Shown piece after piece: positions 32,901-43,289 of a stretch of DNA of 64,000 nt (within the stretch, counting starts at the first letter, position 1; each line of letters begins with the position of its first letter). A model generated the notes under the pieces. That model searched no databases and was not told where the DNA came from. It was given only the letters and a program-made list of their open reading frames with translations. Source of the stretch: Schistosoma mansoni (taxonomy: Eukaryota > Platyhelminthes > Trematoda > Strigeidida > Schistosomatidae); assembly GCF_000237925.1 (NCBI RefSeq), contig NC_031502.1:53023120-53087119 (forward strand), written 5' to 3'. A program made the position numbers and the translations under genes.

Positions 32901-35900
32901 TCTTGCTAATCTTTCAAGGCAGCTTGAGCCAACGTACATCTGTGCCATGAAATATGCTGATGATACCTATAGGTTTGAAGTTGAACTTTCTCACGAAGTT
33001 TACAACAAGCTGATACCGAAAGATAACTTTTACACTTCATTAATTGAAAGTTTGTACAAGATATAAAGCAATTTAAATGAGGAGTTGCCAACTCAATATT
33101 TTACAGGTACAGCGCCCTATCAAGAAGAGTATGTCTGTTAAAAATACTGAAGCTCATGAACTTTACTTTTAAATGTCTACTCAATGACTACTCAAAATGT
33201 CGAAGGATTAGTGGTAAGTTTGTAGGGCGAACAGTACACTCTACTACACTAGAATACCTAAAACAATATTTGATGTATTTTTCATGTTTGGAGTTTTGAA
33301 TAAATATAAACTATTTTAAACCTAAGTACCAAGAAAACCAACAACGCAAACAATTATATACGCGGTTACATTTTCAGTTATCCTTAGTATAAAAATATAC
33401 AAATAGTTCAATTTAAAATTATCAACACTAAACTAAACCATGAATGTACTTGGGAACATAACATAATTACATGAAACGTTAACTGGATCCCTTCAAAAAA
33501 TTAAAACTATGATGAAAAAGCTTACAATGCATAATTTACTCACAATGAATTGAGATGATCCATTCAAATTATTAGTTCCAGCTGGATTTATGCCCAAACC
33601 GTGTGATAAAAACTGGTTGGGAGGAAAATGTGACTCTTTCATTTTTCCATTACCTTAAAAAGACCATAAGAGTTCTCATTTACTCATATTATCATAAGTG
33701 GAGAAATCAACAACAAATACATACATGACTTATAGATGCACAAACGAGAAAAAAAGGAGAAATAACCTACCAACCGATTAATTATATTAAGATCAAGAAA
33801 ATAAGCTAAACATCATAGTCTCCATAGTTACCGAAAATAAACAAAAATGGAATTGGATGCATACTAGTCAACTTTTCATGCTTCGTGAAAAACTTTATTT
33901 TTGCATATGATTAAGCCTGTTACATATGAGGAAGAATAGTTTTTTCACCAAAAGTAGCTGAATTACAATTTACGTAGATGCTAGTTTTATTTGGTGAAGA
34001 CACTGACAAAATGCAGTCTCCTGACCCCTTTGAGCAGTGACCTAAGGATAGTCGGAGTGTTTCTCGCTCTCTAAACTCAAAATGTCACTTTAAGACTGAT
34101 CTGAGTCAACGCCCGAAGTGACTTTAGGGAGTGAATTAGTTGAATTTATTGACCACTTCACTTATTCTGGGTCTCATCTGCCTTGATGGGTTATGTCTGA
34201 CGAAATCTCGACATCGATTCAGAAAGCTCGACTAGCGTTTGTTAACTTTCTTCGCTTGTGGGGTGTACGAGATGTCTGTCTGCCAACCAAAAGGAGTGTA
34301 TACTACACAGTAGTTCACTCTGTTATAATTTATGACTGTGTAACATGGTCCTTGAAAGTAGAACATATACGTATGCTGAAGTCCTTTGGTCACGAGTGTC
34401 TTCGAAGTATTGCTCACGTTTCGTGGGACGACTGAGTGAGCCATGTTGCATATGGTACTCGGTTAAGATAGGCAAACTGACCGATAACATCGTAAATCCT
34501 CATTAATTGAGGTGGTTAAGACATATGCTGCGTATGCCTAACTACCAACTACGTCGAGATATTTGGTAGTGCAGAACTAGTTTGGAAGAAGACAAGGGGG
34601 GACAAAACCAAGACATGGCATTAGTCTACTATAATGTCGTCTTCAAGTCTCATTCGCACATTTCCTTCTATTTACAAATAATAAGTAATACCACTGCCTA
34701 TAGCAATAATCAATTACTTATAGCTGGGTTTCACATTTGCGTGAGAGTAAATTTTAGAAATTTTCTACTCTGTTACTTCATGTTCGTACAGAAACATATA
34801 AATAATTGTTTGTGATTTCTTTACAAGATAAAATAAAAATGTAATAAACAAATTAAGTAATATCATAAGTGGCCACTTTTAATTAAGTAAGAAGCTAGCA
34901 ATCTTCTACTTATTATAATTGCACCAAGAGTTTTCTTTTACCAGTACAAAGAACTATAAATTTTTGATATTAAACTGTATACCTGATCGCGATTCCTCAT
35001 ACTTTGTACCATGTAGGTCAGTCAGTCATAAGCAACGTAGAAGTTGGAACATATGTGAATTGGTTCAAGTAGTAACACAGCCCATAGAAAGATTCCAGAG
35101 TAGCATAAATGGTAACAGCATTACAGGGAATAAGAGGTTGAACATGGAAGATATGATTCCGAAATAAAATATGGAATTGTGGAACAGAAATATATGATCA
35201 AGAAACCTAAAATCTAAGGGAAGGCCAAGTGTGAATGATCATATGCTATTACAAATGATTCTAAGCCGCATCACTCAAAGTCTTCAACAATTAGTTAAGA
35301 CAATCGTGTAGACCTTGACCTGATAGTCTGGATCAATACCACGTAGTAATTTGAAGGAACCACTTGTTTCTTTTTACAAATATTTGCAGGCTTGGGATTA
35401 ATATTCTCGTAATAAGGAAAAATGAACCACACAACAGTTGTGTTAAAAGTGATTTATAGGATGAACTCTCATTTGAGAAATATAAGTCTTCCAAAATACA
35501 ATTATTTATGGAGTAGGATAAATTGTGTCTACAATTACGAAAACACAATTTACTTAGTACGTAATAGAGTAAACCATCTATAAAGTAACATATTATTTAT
35601 CACATAATGAAAAAACTACTAATTTAAAACATTTATAGCTTATAAGCAACCTTTGTAAGAGTAAAACAGTAATATATTAATAGACAAATAGTCAAGAAGG
35701 AAAAGCTAAAGTCATTAAGGGAACTAGGATATTCAGTGTATAAAAGTTTAAATGCGAATCGATAAACTGAAAAAGGTGTTTTCTGGGAGAGTGAACACCA
35801 CCCACATCCTGAGAAGCTTTGTACTATTCAAAATAGTTTAGAATAATGACTAATAACCCTTTGTTTTAGTGTTATATTGTCTTCTAGACACTCTGAGGCC

Positions 35901-38900
35901 CTTCTAAACCTTCTTTATCTACTACATAACTTCATAGTTGGTGACCCATTATGTACAACCCTGCATAATTAATTACCTTTGTTCATTAAAAGTATAAGCC
36001 ATATCAACAAAACTATTTTCCCTGCTCAAGACGTCCCAACAAATCTCGTCATCCAATATCTAATTAAAGGAAATAGTTCTCAAACGAACAACATTCATAC
36101 TTTTCATATAATGACATAATTCCATCTAAAAAATCATGTGAATTTTAAAGTAATAAAACCTGATGTGTCACAAACATTCAGCATCATTAATCAATCAATA
36201 ATCTCATAACGAACTGAATATCTACCAGAAGATTAATTTAACTCTGAAATTTTTTATCATAATCTCCAAGGTGTTTAGACAAGTGACAATTAGATTTTTG
36301 GACTTGAAGTAATAAATTACCAGTAAGCAAAATACATGAATAACTTGGGCCTTATGAATAAAATGAAATAATAGCCGCTTGATCAATCAGATATTTAACC
36401 ACATGTTTTGACTGTACACTAAACTACTTAATTCCAATGACAAAAGTATGAAAAGAATGGTTTAAACAAATTCATCTTTATTCTACTAAGCCTTTTAAGA
36501 GTATACCAAAAACTTTATAACAATGCAAATATATTCTGTCCACAAGTTTCTTAAGAGTAACTATAAGACTGATGCCTAAAATGTTTACAAACTTATCACA
36601 CCCACTTTTAAATAGATAATTATGAACAGTAATTGATAACTGATCGATTATTAATGAAATGAGACAAACTGAAATTACATGAGCTAGGAGCATATATTCA
36701 TATAACTTATAAAAAGCGCCTTAAATAACGTAATTATATCTTTTAAGTCAAACAATTATAGAAATATTGGAGGTATACGCACCTAGAAACTTAACATAGT
36801 AACAAAATGCAGTAGTGATTAGTGATAACTATTTAAGAGACGGATAAACGATTAACCCTAATTCAAAAGGGAAAATCACTACGACTAAACTACCACAAAA
36901 ATTTAGAATAAGTGTAACTTAATAACTCATTTGTCATGATACAACACAAGCTTAATCAGATCACACTAAGCTTCACATATAATCTATCTAGAATCGTGCA
37001 ATCACTTTACTGGATGACACTAAAGACGGAAATTATACCTAGTGAGAATATAGAGATAACATCCATATATTATTGTTTTACCTAACTAAACTAAACAATA
37101 ATGAAAGGAACTTGGTTAGAAAATGTGATTAAAAGAGTGAAGAATTAATTCCTAAGTAGATATTTTATGAACTAAAAGCACTAAAAATAATGTTAAACAA
37201 GGAATATAATAATGAATATGATTGGTAGAAATAGTCCTTATTCAACAGAATCAACTTTTAAATTTGAAAATCGCTTTTGTACATCGATTTGTGCAATAAT
37301 TAAAACTTACCCGAATTGTTTATATTTTTGTTATGAATAGAGTTATCAAGTGGAGGATTACATACAAAGTATTGATTTCCTGGGAAGTTAGAAGTTGAGA
37401 ACTGTCCCATAGTTCCGGGATATAATGCGGGACCCAAACTACTTGGCTGTGATGCGCTTTGCTGATACAAAGCCAAGATTGAATCCTTGGTTATCTTTGA
37501 CGTGGATCCTGAAGATAATTGTCCATCATTAGCTGCATTTGTAGCCCTTTCACCGACCAAGTTAGTGCATCCAAAGTCCAAACCCAGAAGATCAGATGTC
37601 AAACTAGATGCAGTATCCTGCATAAAAAATTGTAAACATGCGTAATATGGCGTACAAACAGTGATTATTTATCTAGCTGCATTTTGCTTTTCCTAATAAA
37701 ACAATGACATTTATACAAAACACTTACTTTAGGTTTTTGTATATGTTTGGTCGTATCTACTAGTGAGCTGACTGGCTGTTGTCCAACAGTTGACTGCTTT
37801 TGTTGACTTCCAAAAGTTGCTTGACTAGGACCACCATGATCAAATAGATTATTTTTATTTTCGGGACCAGAAGCATTGTCAAGCCCCAAAAGGTCGAAAT
37901 CGTTGTTTGTCCTATTAATATTATTTGTTTCAGATGACTTGAAAGGAGAAAAACCATGACAAAAAATAAGGGCAAGTCAGTAAGAATATTAAAGAGACAT
38001 TTGAACCAATAGGATAAAATAATTAGTATACTCAAGGACTAACACACAGAATAATTATAACAGAGCCAACATTAATGAAAAACAGAATAAGCCTATGAAA
38101 TGGGTAAAGTTATATTTGCCAGACGCCACGAAAATTAAACAAAACATTTTATCCATAACACAGAACATTTGGTACAACACGAGACCAAAAACATTTACCA
38201 CACAAAGCAGCTCAGTGAAAGAACTCTTATTTTAGCGGTAGTTCTATAATAAAATAATCAGCTTACTGTTACTGGTAGTTCCTTAGTTGGACGATGCATT
38301 ATGCCGGTAGAATGTTGTAAATGAGCACCCAAGCTCACAGTAGGCGATTTCTTTTTTTGAGACAATTCAAGACGTTGCAATTCCTAACCGAAAAATCAAA
38401 AATGTAACTGATGTAAGCTCACGTTAACAACGGGAAGGAAATTTTATAAGCTCTATATAAAATATATTTATCGACAAAATATCCTGAATACTCCTCTAAA
38501 TCAGTGAAATTCAAGTAAAGATAAAGGTGTTGTAATGCCCACCCTTTTCATACTAGATATATTCTGAGAATTTTTTATTCTGTCCTCGTAATCGAGATTT
38601 TATGGTAATATCTAAAACATCCGTTGAAAAATATATTACATCACCAGACATTCGCTACATAGAATCGTGGAGAGCTTATCCCAATGAGTGTTGATCATGG
38701 ACGCTATTTCCACTAATCTTAAGTATCTTGATGAGGGTCAATTACATTCCAACAACTCAGTGTGACATCTGAACACTTTAAAAAAAGCATGTTTACACTG
38801 CAAGTCTTTTACGATAAAACTACTACACATGGGTATGGACAGTAGTTACTATAAAAACATGAGTATTTGATAAATGTTTTATAAAGGTTGTTCGTAAATA

Positions 38901-41834
38901 GTGCAGGGGAAAAAAAAGGCAAGTTGGTCTTTTTAGTGGTCCACACAAGAAGGGTAAAAAAATTAGACTAGTGATCTGAGTCCAGTTGGAATCAAGTCTA
39001 CCTGTTAATATTCAAAAACAATAGGAACTGTTGGCTGATTATGATGTAATTAATATCGTGCAGTACTAGAAAGAACACACATTATGTTTTTATTAACACA
39101 GGGTGTAGCTTTTTTAGTCCATTATCCTGATTTCATCTCGTCGTACTAATGTGTTATGACAACTTGGACCAGCCCACATTTGCGCCAACGCTTACGCTAA
39201 TTATGACTGACTGATAATTTTGGTACAGTACATAAAAACAACAATCAGAACAAAGCAAGATGAGGACACAGGTGTTTTGATCAGGAAAGCTTCGCTGTCG
39301 CGTTACTCTCCTACAGAGTATTTACACAGCCACAAATTATTTTGACAAGAGTGGGTTGGTAAGAACATGATACGACAAACTTGGAGAATGTCATTATATT
39401 TGTGAATGTGACATCAGCTCAACGAAAAAAGACATTCTGAGACAAAAATATGGTTGTGATGGATCAACACGTACGCTTTTTGGACCAACTTTCGATTGGT
39501 GATTGGCATACTAATGCCGACCACAACTGCTCCGACGTGGTGGTTGGGATTATATTTCATGACAACCCCATCGAACCTTATTGGCTGGAACACGTTACTT
39601 AAAATCGTACCACGCAGGTTGATTAGAGGGCCCCAAACTTAAGGTCTGAGGATAGATTAGTGTTATCAAATTAACAGTGGGTGAGGAAATAGTTTCCTTC
39701 AGATAACTAGAATATGCAGTGGTTGCCATACATTTTCAGTAATCAAAAAGGTTATTATTATTAGAGCTACTTAGGAAACGTCCTTATAGAGCGGCGGCTA
39801 AGAAACCGAAAAGTCTTGTTCTCAGACATCTGGTTGTAGTTTGGAACTCCATTTCATCTACCTCAGCTAAGGTACCCCGGTATTACTAGCATTTGTTGAC
39901 AGATGTCCAAATCCAACCATATGGATTACTTAACGAACCGGACATACAAAAAAATTATGGTCCACACAGGCTTTTATCAGTAAACTAAATGAAAAATCCA
40001 CTGAACAGTAACTTGCTTTATATTTATTTACGCGAGTAGTGAGTGACATTCTAAACCAAATGGTAAATACAGTAGGATTAAACTATACTGCCGACCTTTG
40101 AACGAATCTTAAATGACCTTGAGAAATATTAGCCAATCAGAAGACAGTTAGTATACAGTAAAAATATATTATACAAAACTCAAAAATTAGAGGGGATATT
40201 GTTCTTTTACATGACTTAAAAACTTATCAAGGTTAGATATTGGTTCAGAAGTTTTAAAATCATAATGCATCCGATACAGGAACTCATCCATGTGGCTCCA
40301 TAGTAGTCGACCTCTGGAACCATAATAAGGTCTCAAAAATGCTTTGAGCCTCGACCACATACCTTCAATGTTATTAGTGTGGACCCGAGTTGTAGGGTCT
40401 ACAAAATGACGCTTGTGTACGACAACCTCATGCGCGTAGCCCAGTCTACTTAGGCACCTGTGGGCTTTTATTATCCAATTGGCAACAAGGATCATAATCT
40501 GCCTTAACCTTAATTTCGATCGAGCGAAGAAAGTTCCTGCTCGAGCTGACTTTCTCTTCCAACATGAAGAACATTGAAAGATAACATCATCACGGCAGGT
40601 TGCACACTGTACAATGGTCATTTCACTACCACAGTCACAAGTATATGAACTTCTCAATAATTCTTTCTCTTGTAGACGCTCAATTATAACGTCTTCGTTA
40701 AAATCCGCTGTAAAACGGTCGTACGTAAGCATTTTGAAACGAAATTAGCGCCGTGACCTTGAAAACCCGCGAAAGCTTCTGATTGGCTCGGCAGTATAGT
40801 TTAATCCTACCCTCCTAAGCCTAATCCGAGGCAACCTGTTTAGTAGTTATTGGTAAGGAGTGATATCCTCTAAAAGTGGTAGCAGTGATAGGTGCTTTGA
40901 TCATTTCGTTTCCTTTCCCACTTCAGTTCATTTGTTTTATATTTTTTTTCTAACTTCATCAGATATACTCTTTTAATTTGGCTTTCATAATTTCTTAAGC
41001 TGTTGTAATATGGTGTAATTAATTGGATTGTTACACTTACATCACATCTTATCGAAATTTATATATGCCACTATTTCAAAGTTTTCGTAAAACTAAAAAT
41101 ATTGTGTCGAGCGAACGAACTGCTGAACAATACAAGCTGGGAAACTCTAACAGGTAATCTCTAGCCAATGAGAAAATGCGTTTACAAAAAAATGGGATGA
41201 AAAACCAACTAGACATGAACAAGAGTCCCTTAACATCTAAAAGTAAGCAACAGACAATGATACTTTTTTATTGGGGTAGTTTCTGGGACAGAGCAACACT
41301 TACAAAAATAGTATGATGATTTGGACCTACTTTCATCAATGATTCTACGTCGGGTTTACTTGGAGTATATTCTTGCGCTATGTACCGTTTCTGTTCGTAC
41401 TTTGCTCGAATGAACGTCTCTAACGCAGAATCTGTCTGTGGCCTTCTAAAATTATCGGGCAAATTTGCTTCATATACAGCTCGTGCTCTGCTATTACCCA
41501 TTTCCCTCATAACCTGAAGTGAATGATTACTGTTAAACTTTCCCTTACAGCCAACTGCATAGGAGTCCATGTATCAAGGTTAACTGACTTAACCTTGGAT
41601 ATATGAACACCCAGATTGCGATGTATCCCTGCACATCTTATGCACAGGAAAATGCCAATATTCCAGGAAGCCCAACGTGGCCCTAACTTGTTTAGATATA
41701 CTATAAGACTAACCTTTTGCGTCACAATCTGCGCAGTACTTATTGTCGTCATCACGAAGTAACTCCTGAATTATGAGCTGGTGTCTTTCATTTTGCAGTT
41801 TGGTATTATCCCGTCTATTTGAACTACTTGTCAT
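29955..41834 (-). CDS. SMAP: ArfGAP of the SMAP1/SMAP2 type (nine exons, last tentative)
   Basis: A GTPase-activating protein for Arf that works with clathrin on endocytic and TGN carriers. Exons (minus strand): 41834-41714, 41682-41549, 41513-41331, 38383-38267, 37937-37728, 37617-37311, 33653-33544, 32248-31973 and tentatively 29981-29955, totalling about 494 aa; all phases agree. The ArfGAP zinc finger has C34-X2-C37 and C54-X2-C57 with the Arg finger at R62 ([13 protein letters not shown]), then [23 protein letters not shown] and FIRAKYEQK, the SMAP signature. Two clathrin boxes LLGLD (201-205, 265-269) and [12 protein letters not shown] match SMAP. Human SMAP1 is of similar length. The first two introns are 31 and 35 nt, later ones are kilobases, a known schistosome pattern. 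The start is the first ATG in frame; a LINE tail lies close upstream. Confidence 0.9.
30294..30598 (-). mobile_element. Hammerhead SINE, minus copy (left arm of inverted repeat)
   Basis: Reverse complement of 30812-31116 with very few differences. In minus orientation it has CCAGCTCAGTGGTC (A box), GGGTTCGAATCC (B box), the ribozyme at 30346-30391 and the tail GACTCATGATCTCAAC. Its 5' end stops abruptly at about 30598, where plus-strand sequence of another unit begins. Confidence 0.88.
30346..30391 (-). ncRNA. Type I hammerhead ribozyme, complete core
   Basis: On the minus strand: GCACTG, CTGAGGA, GTCC/GGAC stem II, GAAA, minimal stem III, GTC and CAGTGC. Predicted cleavage lies between 30352 and 30351. 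Confidence 0.88.
30615..30660 (+). ncRNA. Type I hammerhead ribozyme, complete core (tandem copy 1)
   Basis: GCACTG / CTGAGGA / GTCC-loop-GGAC / GAAA / CGGCCG / TC, then CAGTGC; predicted cleavage after 30654. Confidence 0.88.
31015..31060 (+). ncRNA. Type I hammerhead ribozyme, complete core (tandem copy 2)
   Basis: Differs from copy 1 only in the stem II loop (CATGATA against CATAATA). Predicted cleavage is after 31054. Confidence 0.88.
31973..32248 (-). CDS. SMAP: SMAP exon 8
   Basis: The acceptor is GAATTTCCAAG and the donor TCTCAG|GTAACG; 276 nt, phase 0. It encodes an Asn/Ser/Pro-rich tail ([16 protein letters not shown] ... NKEMYLSQ) typical of the disordered C-terminal half of SMAP proteins. 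It lacks a start codon. Confidence 0.82.
32249..33543 (-). other. SMAP intron 7
   Basis: 1.3 kb. No gene or known repeat; a 77-codon plus frame at 32833-33066 has no domain. Confidence 0.6.
33544..33653 (-). CDS. SMAP: SMAP exon 7
   Basis: The acceptor is TCTTTTTAAG and the donor TTCATT|GTGAGT; 110 nt. Two bases complete the Gly codon begun in exon 6, then [18 protein letters not shown]. Confidence 0.82.
34060..34680 (+). mobile_element. Decayed LINE fragment (family of 20.65-24.60 kb)
   Basis: Frame [16 protein letters not shown] ... [17 protein letters not shown] ... [14 protein letters not shown] aligns with [29 protein letters not shown] and HRCLRSIARISWDH of the intact element's C-terminal region. 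It is truncated at both ends and has many substitutions. Confidence 0.85.
35020..35330 (-). mobile_element. Decayed LINE 3' fragment (family of 20.65-24.60 kb)
   Basis: It begins with the GTCAGTCAGTCA tail and continues through CAACGTAGAAGTT and TTCTAAGCCGCATCACTCAA, matching the 3' UTR and last codons (GAGCCATGTCATTCAAGG) of the intact copy. Confidence 0.7.
37311..37617 (-). CDS. SMAP: SMAP exon 6
   Basis: The acceptor is TTTTTTATGCAG and the donor TCGG|GTAAGT; 307 nt. It encodes the second clathrin box SDLLGLDFG (LLGLD at 265-269) and [13 protein letters not shown], the conserved SMAP motif, then a Ser/Gln/Pro-rich tract. Confidence 0.9.
37728..37937 (-). CDS. SMAP: SMAP exon 5
   Basis: The acceptor is TCTCCTTTCAAG and the donor CCTAAA|GTAAGT; 210 nt, phase 0. 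It encodes the first clathrin box FDLLGLDN (LLGLD at 201-205) and a Gln-rich stretch. Confidence 0.88.
38267..38383 (-). CDS. SMAP: SMAP exon 4
   Basis: The acceptor is TTTTTCGGTTAG and the donor GTAACA|GTAAGC; 117 nt, phase 0. It encodes [19 protein letters not shown], a short charged helix that continues naturally from the end of exon 3. Confidence 0.82.
40072..40810 (-). mobile_element. Merlin-family DNA transposon, internally deleted
   Basis: A 739-bp element with perfect 23-bp terminal inverted repeats: 40072-40094 begins GTAGGATTAAACTATACTGC and 40788-40810 is its exact reverse complement. It encloses a Merlin/IS1016-type transposase frame. The 8-9-bp duplication expected for Merlin is not evident in the flanks. 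Confidence 0.85.
40187..40732 (-). CDS. Merlin-type transposase, shortened
   Basis: 181 aa. The N-terminal zinc-ribbon-like part has [15 protein letters not shown] and [19 protein letters not shown]; the C-terminal catalytic part has [15 protein letters not shown] and [17 protein letters not shown], the third acidic residue block of the DDE/ISXO2-like fold. The middle, which should carry the first two catalytic Asp residues, is missing: the frame passes directly from WIIKAH to RCLSRLGY. The frame is open but cannot encode an active enzyme. Confidence 0.85.
   Translation of the reverse strand: MLTYDRFTADFNEDVIIERLQEKELLRSSYTCDCGSEMTIVQCATCRDDVIFQCSSCWKRKSARAGTFFARSKLRLRQIMILVANWIIKAHRCLSRLGYAHEVVVHKRHFVDPTTRVHTNNIEGMWSRLKAFLRPYYGSRGRLLWSHMDEFLYRMHYDFKTSEPISNLDKFLSHVKEQYPL
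41331..41513 (-). CDS. SMAP: SMAP exon 3
   Basis: It starts after the 35-nt intron (TTCACTTCAG) and encodes [38 protein letters not shown] and DVESLMK. The donor chosen is AAA|GTAGGT, which joins smoothly to exon 4. A stronger-looking donor GTAAGTG after 41304 would add nine codons in the same phase; both may be used. Confidence 0.88.
41514..41548 (-). other. SMAP micro-intron 2 (35 nt)
   Basis: GTAAGG at the donor and CTTCAG at the acceptor. Removal gives QLAVMREMGN, aligning without gaps to SMAP EQIQCMQEMGN. Confidence 0.88.
41549..41682 (-). CDS. SMAP: SMAP exon 2
   Basis: 134 nt lying between two micro-introns. It encodes [37 protein letters not shown] and TW, the core of the ArfGAP fold including the Arg finger and the second zinc Cys pair. 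Confidence 0.93.
41683..41713 (-). other. SMAP micro-intron 1 (31 nt)
   Basis: The donor is GTTAGT and the acceptor AAGTTAG. Removal joins DAK to GPRWASWN as in SMAP. Introns of about 30 nt near gene starts are a known schistosome feature. Confidence 0.9.
41714..41834 (-). CDS. SMAP: SMAP exon 1 with start codon
   Basis: 121 nt from ATG 41834. It encodes [34 protein letters not shown], the usual SMAP N-terminus with the first zinc Cys pair. Confidence 0.9.
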
Positions 41835-41864
41835 CACAAGATTGAAAAACCCTCACAATCAATG

Positions 41865-43140
41865 ACCTCGAATTCTCCAACAGTTTTCAATCCTCAAACC
41901 TCAAACGTTGATACTAAGCGCTACAGTTTCAGTTTGGTAAGGGCAGGAGACTATATGGCCTGTGTTAGTCCTGGCAATGATCGTCTTTCAGTTGGTCCCA
42001 TTTTCTTTTGAAAGAGTCAACGGACGGAGTTTCAATCACGTGTTGAGGTAATGATTTCCACTCGTTAATGATTCGATGGGAAAGTCGATAGTCAGCTGAA
42101 AAGTAACTTGTCCTTGGCTTGTGAATTTTTTCGGAGTGTCCTCGTAAATCCTCCTTTTTCGAAAACAGAAAGATGAGGGTATTTCAGGTGTAAATTTATC
42201 ACTAAGTAATTTGATGGCTGTAATCAAGTCACATCCAGTTCTTCGCTATGACAACGGGAATAGGTATAGTTTAGCCAGTTTAGCATCATACTAGAGCTTC
42301 GCGATTCCGGTAGTCAGTCTAACTGCTGTTTTCTGAACCTGTTCCAAAAGCTCATAGTCTTTATTTAGGCAGATGCCAGCCGTTTGCATCCAGTATTTAA
42401 GTTTACGACGTACGAACACTGTTGATGATGCCACAAGTATTGTAGTTCAACAACACCCTAACGAGCAACACCTATAATTGAATAGTGCCCACAAAGTGAA
42501 ATCAAATGTCCGAAGCGAGGAGGTTCGAAGATGTATTCGATAGGTTATCAATATATCGAGAGGTGACTGATCTAAACTGGCTAGCGATCTCAGGAGAAGT
42601 TGAGCACGGCGTTCCCATTCGTGATCTGGTGCGGATGCATGACCGACCACCTTCAGCTGGGTGAGTCCATTAAAACTAATGTGGTCAGCATCCAACGTAG
42701 AACATTTACAAAGCTACCGATTTTGGGGATTTATTTACAGACACACTTTATACAAAGGCGAAAGTGTTTTAGCGTCGCCATTACTAAAGGCCTTACGTAT
42801 TGACCATAAGTTTCCAGAATCTTCAGTGATTATTACACGGCAGTCTGCAGTAGTTTTTCAGTCATGGCTAACGATGACTCCCAAGTCATTGAATGTCTGG
42901 ACGACAGGTAGATCAACGTTATTCATCATGTGTGCAACCGTACATTGATGACCAATATGCACCACAATACACTTGGAAGTATTTATCGTCAGCTGCCAGG
43001 TTTGAAACCATTCATATAATTTCTTCAGGGCATTTCGAATTTTTAAGCTATCACCCCCACGAAAACTTTCTTGGTTACTTGTAGGTATGATTCTTTTTAT
43101 TTTCTCTCCAAAATTAAAGGGATAAAACAAACAAGCCAAT
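41865..43140 (-). mobile_element. CR1-like LINE 3' part, decayed, interrupted by repeat X
   Basis: Minus-strand translation gives LYEWFQTWQLTINTSKC, VQTFNDLGVIVSHD (43.14-42.86 kb), then, after repeat X, a C-terminal region with KKIHKPRTSYFSADYRLSHR and IINEWKSLPQHVIETPSVD near 42.0 kb. These are the last RT and C-terminal parts of a CR1-like LINE; frameshifts and stops are frequent. Its 3' end lies about 50-70 bp upstream of the SMAP start codon, so it may overlap the SMAP promoter or 5' UTR. Confidence 0.78.
42483..42733 (+). repeat. Dispersed repeat X, copy 2
   Basis: Partner of 4335-4566; shared blocks include ATCAATATATCGAG, ATCTGGTGCGGATGCATGAC and GATTTTGGGG. It splits the CR1-like LINE, so it is mobile or was mobile. 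Confidence 0.6.
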
Positions 43141-43289
43141 AACAGTTTGAGTGATCGAAGTGTACATCATCCTCAACTTATGAGCGCATTTCAAAAAAAC
43201 GACAGTGATGTTTAACTTGTTGTGAAGTAACTTTACTTTTGTGTCATTACATTAAAAACATACTTGGTCTACTTTAACTTGAATCATTT

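Larger units (their letters stand above)
33654..37310 (-). other. SMAP intron 6
   Basis: 3.66 kb, AT-rich. It contains two decayed fragments of the LINE family that is intact at 20.65-24.60 kb. Nothing else is recognised, including all of 35.33-37.3 kb. Confidence 0.65.
38384..41330 (-). other. SMAP intron 3
   Basis: 2.95 kb. It contains the Merlin element at 40072-40810. 38.4-40.07 and 40.81-41.3 kb show nothing else that I recognise. Confidence 0.7.
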
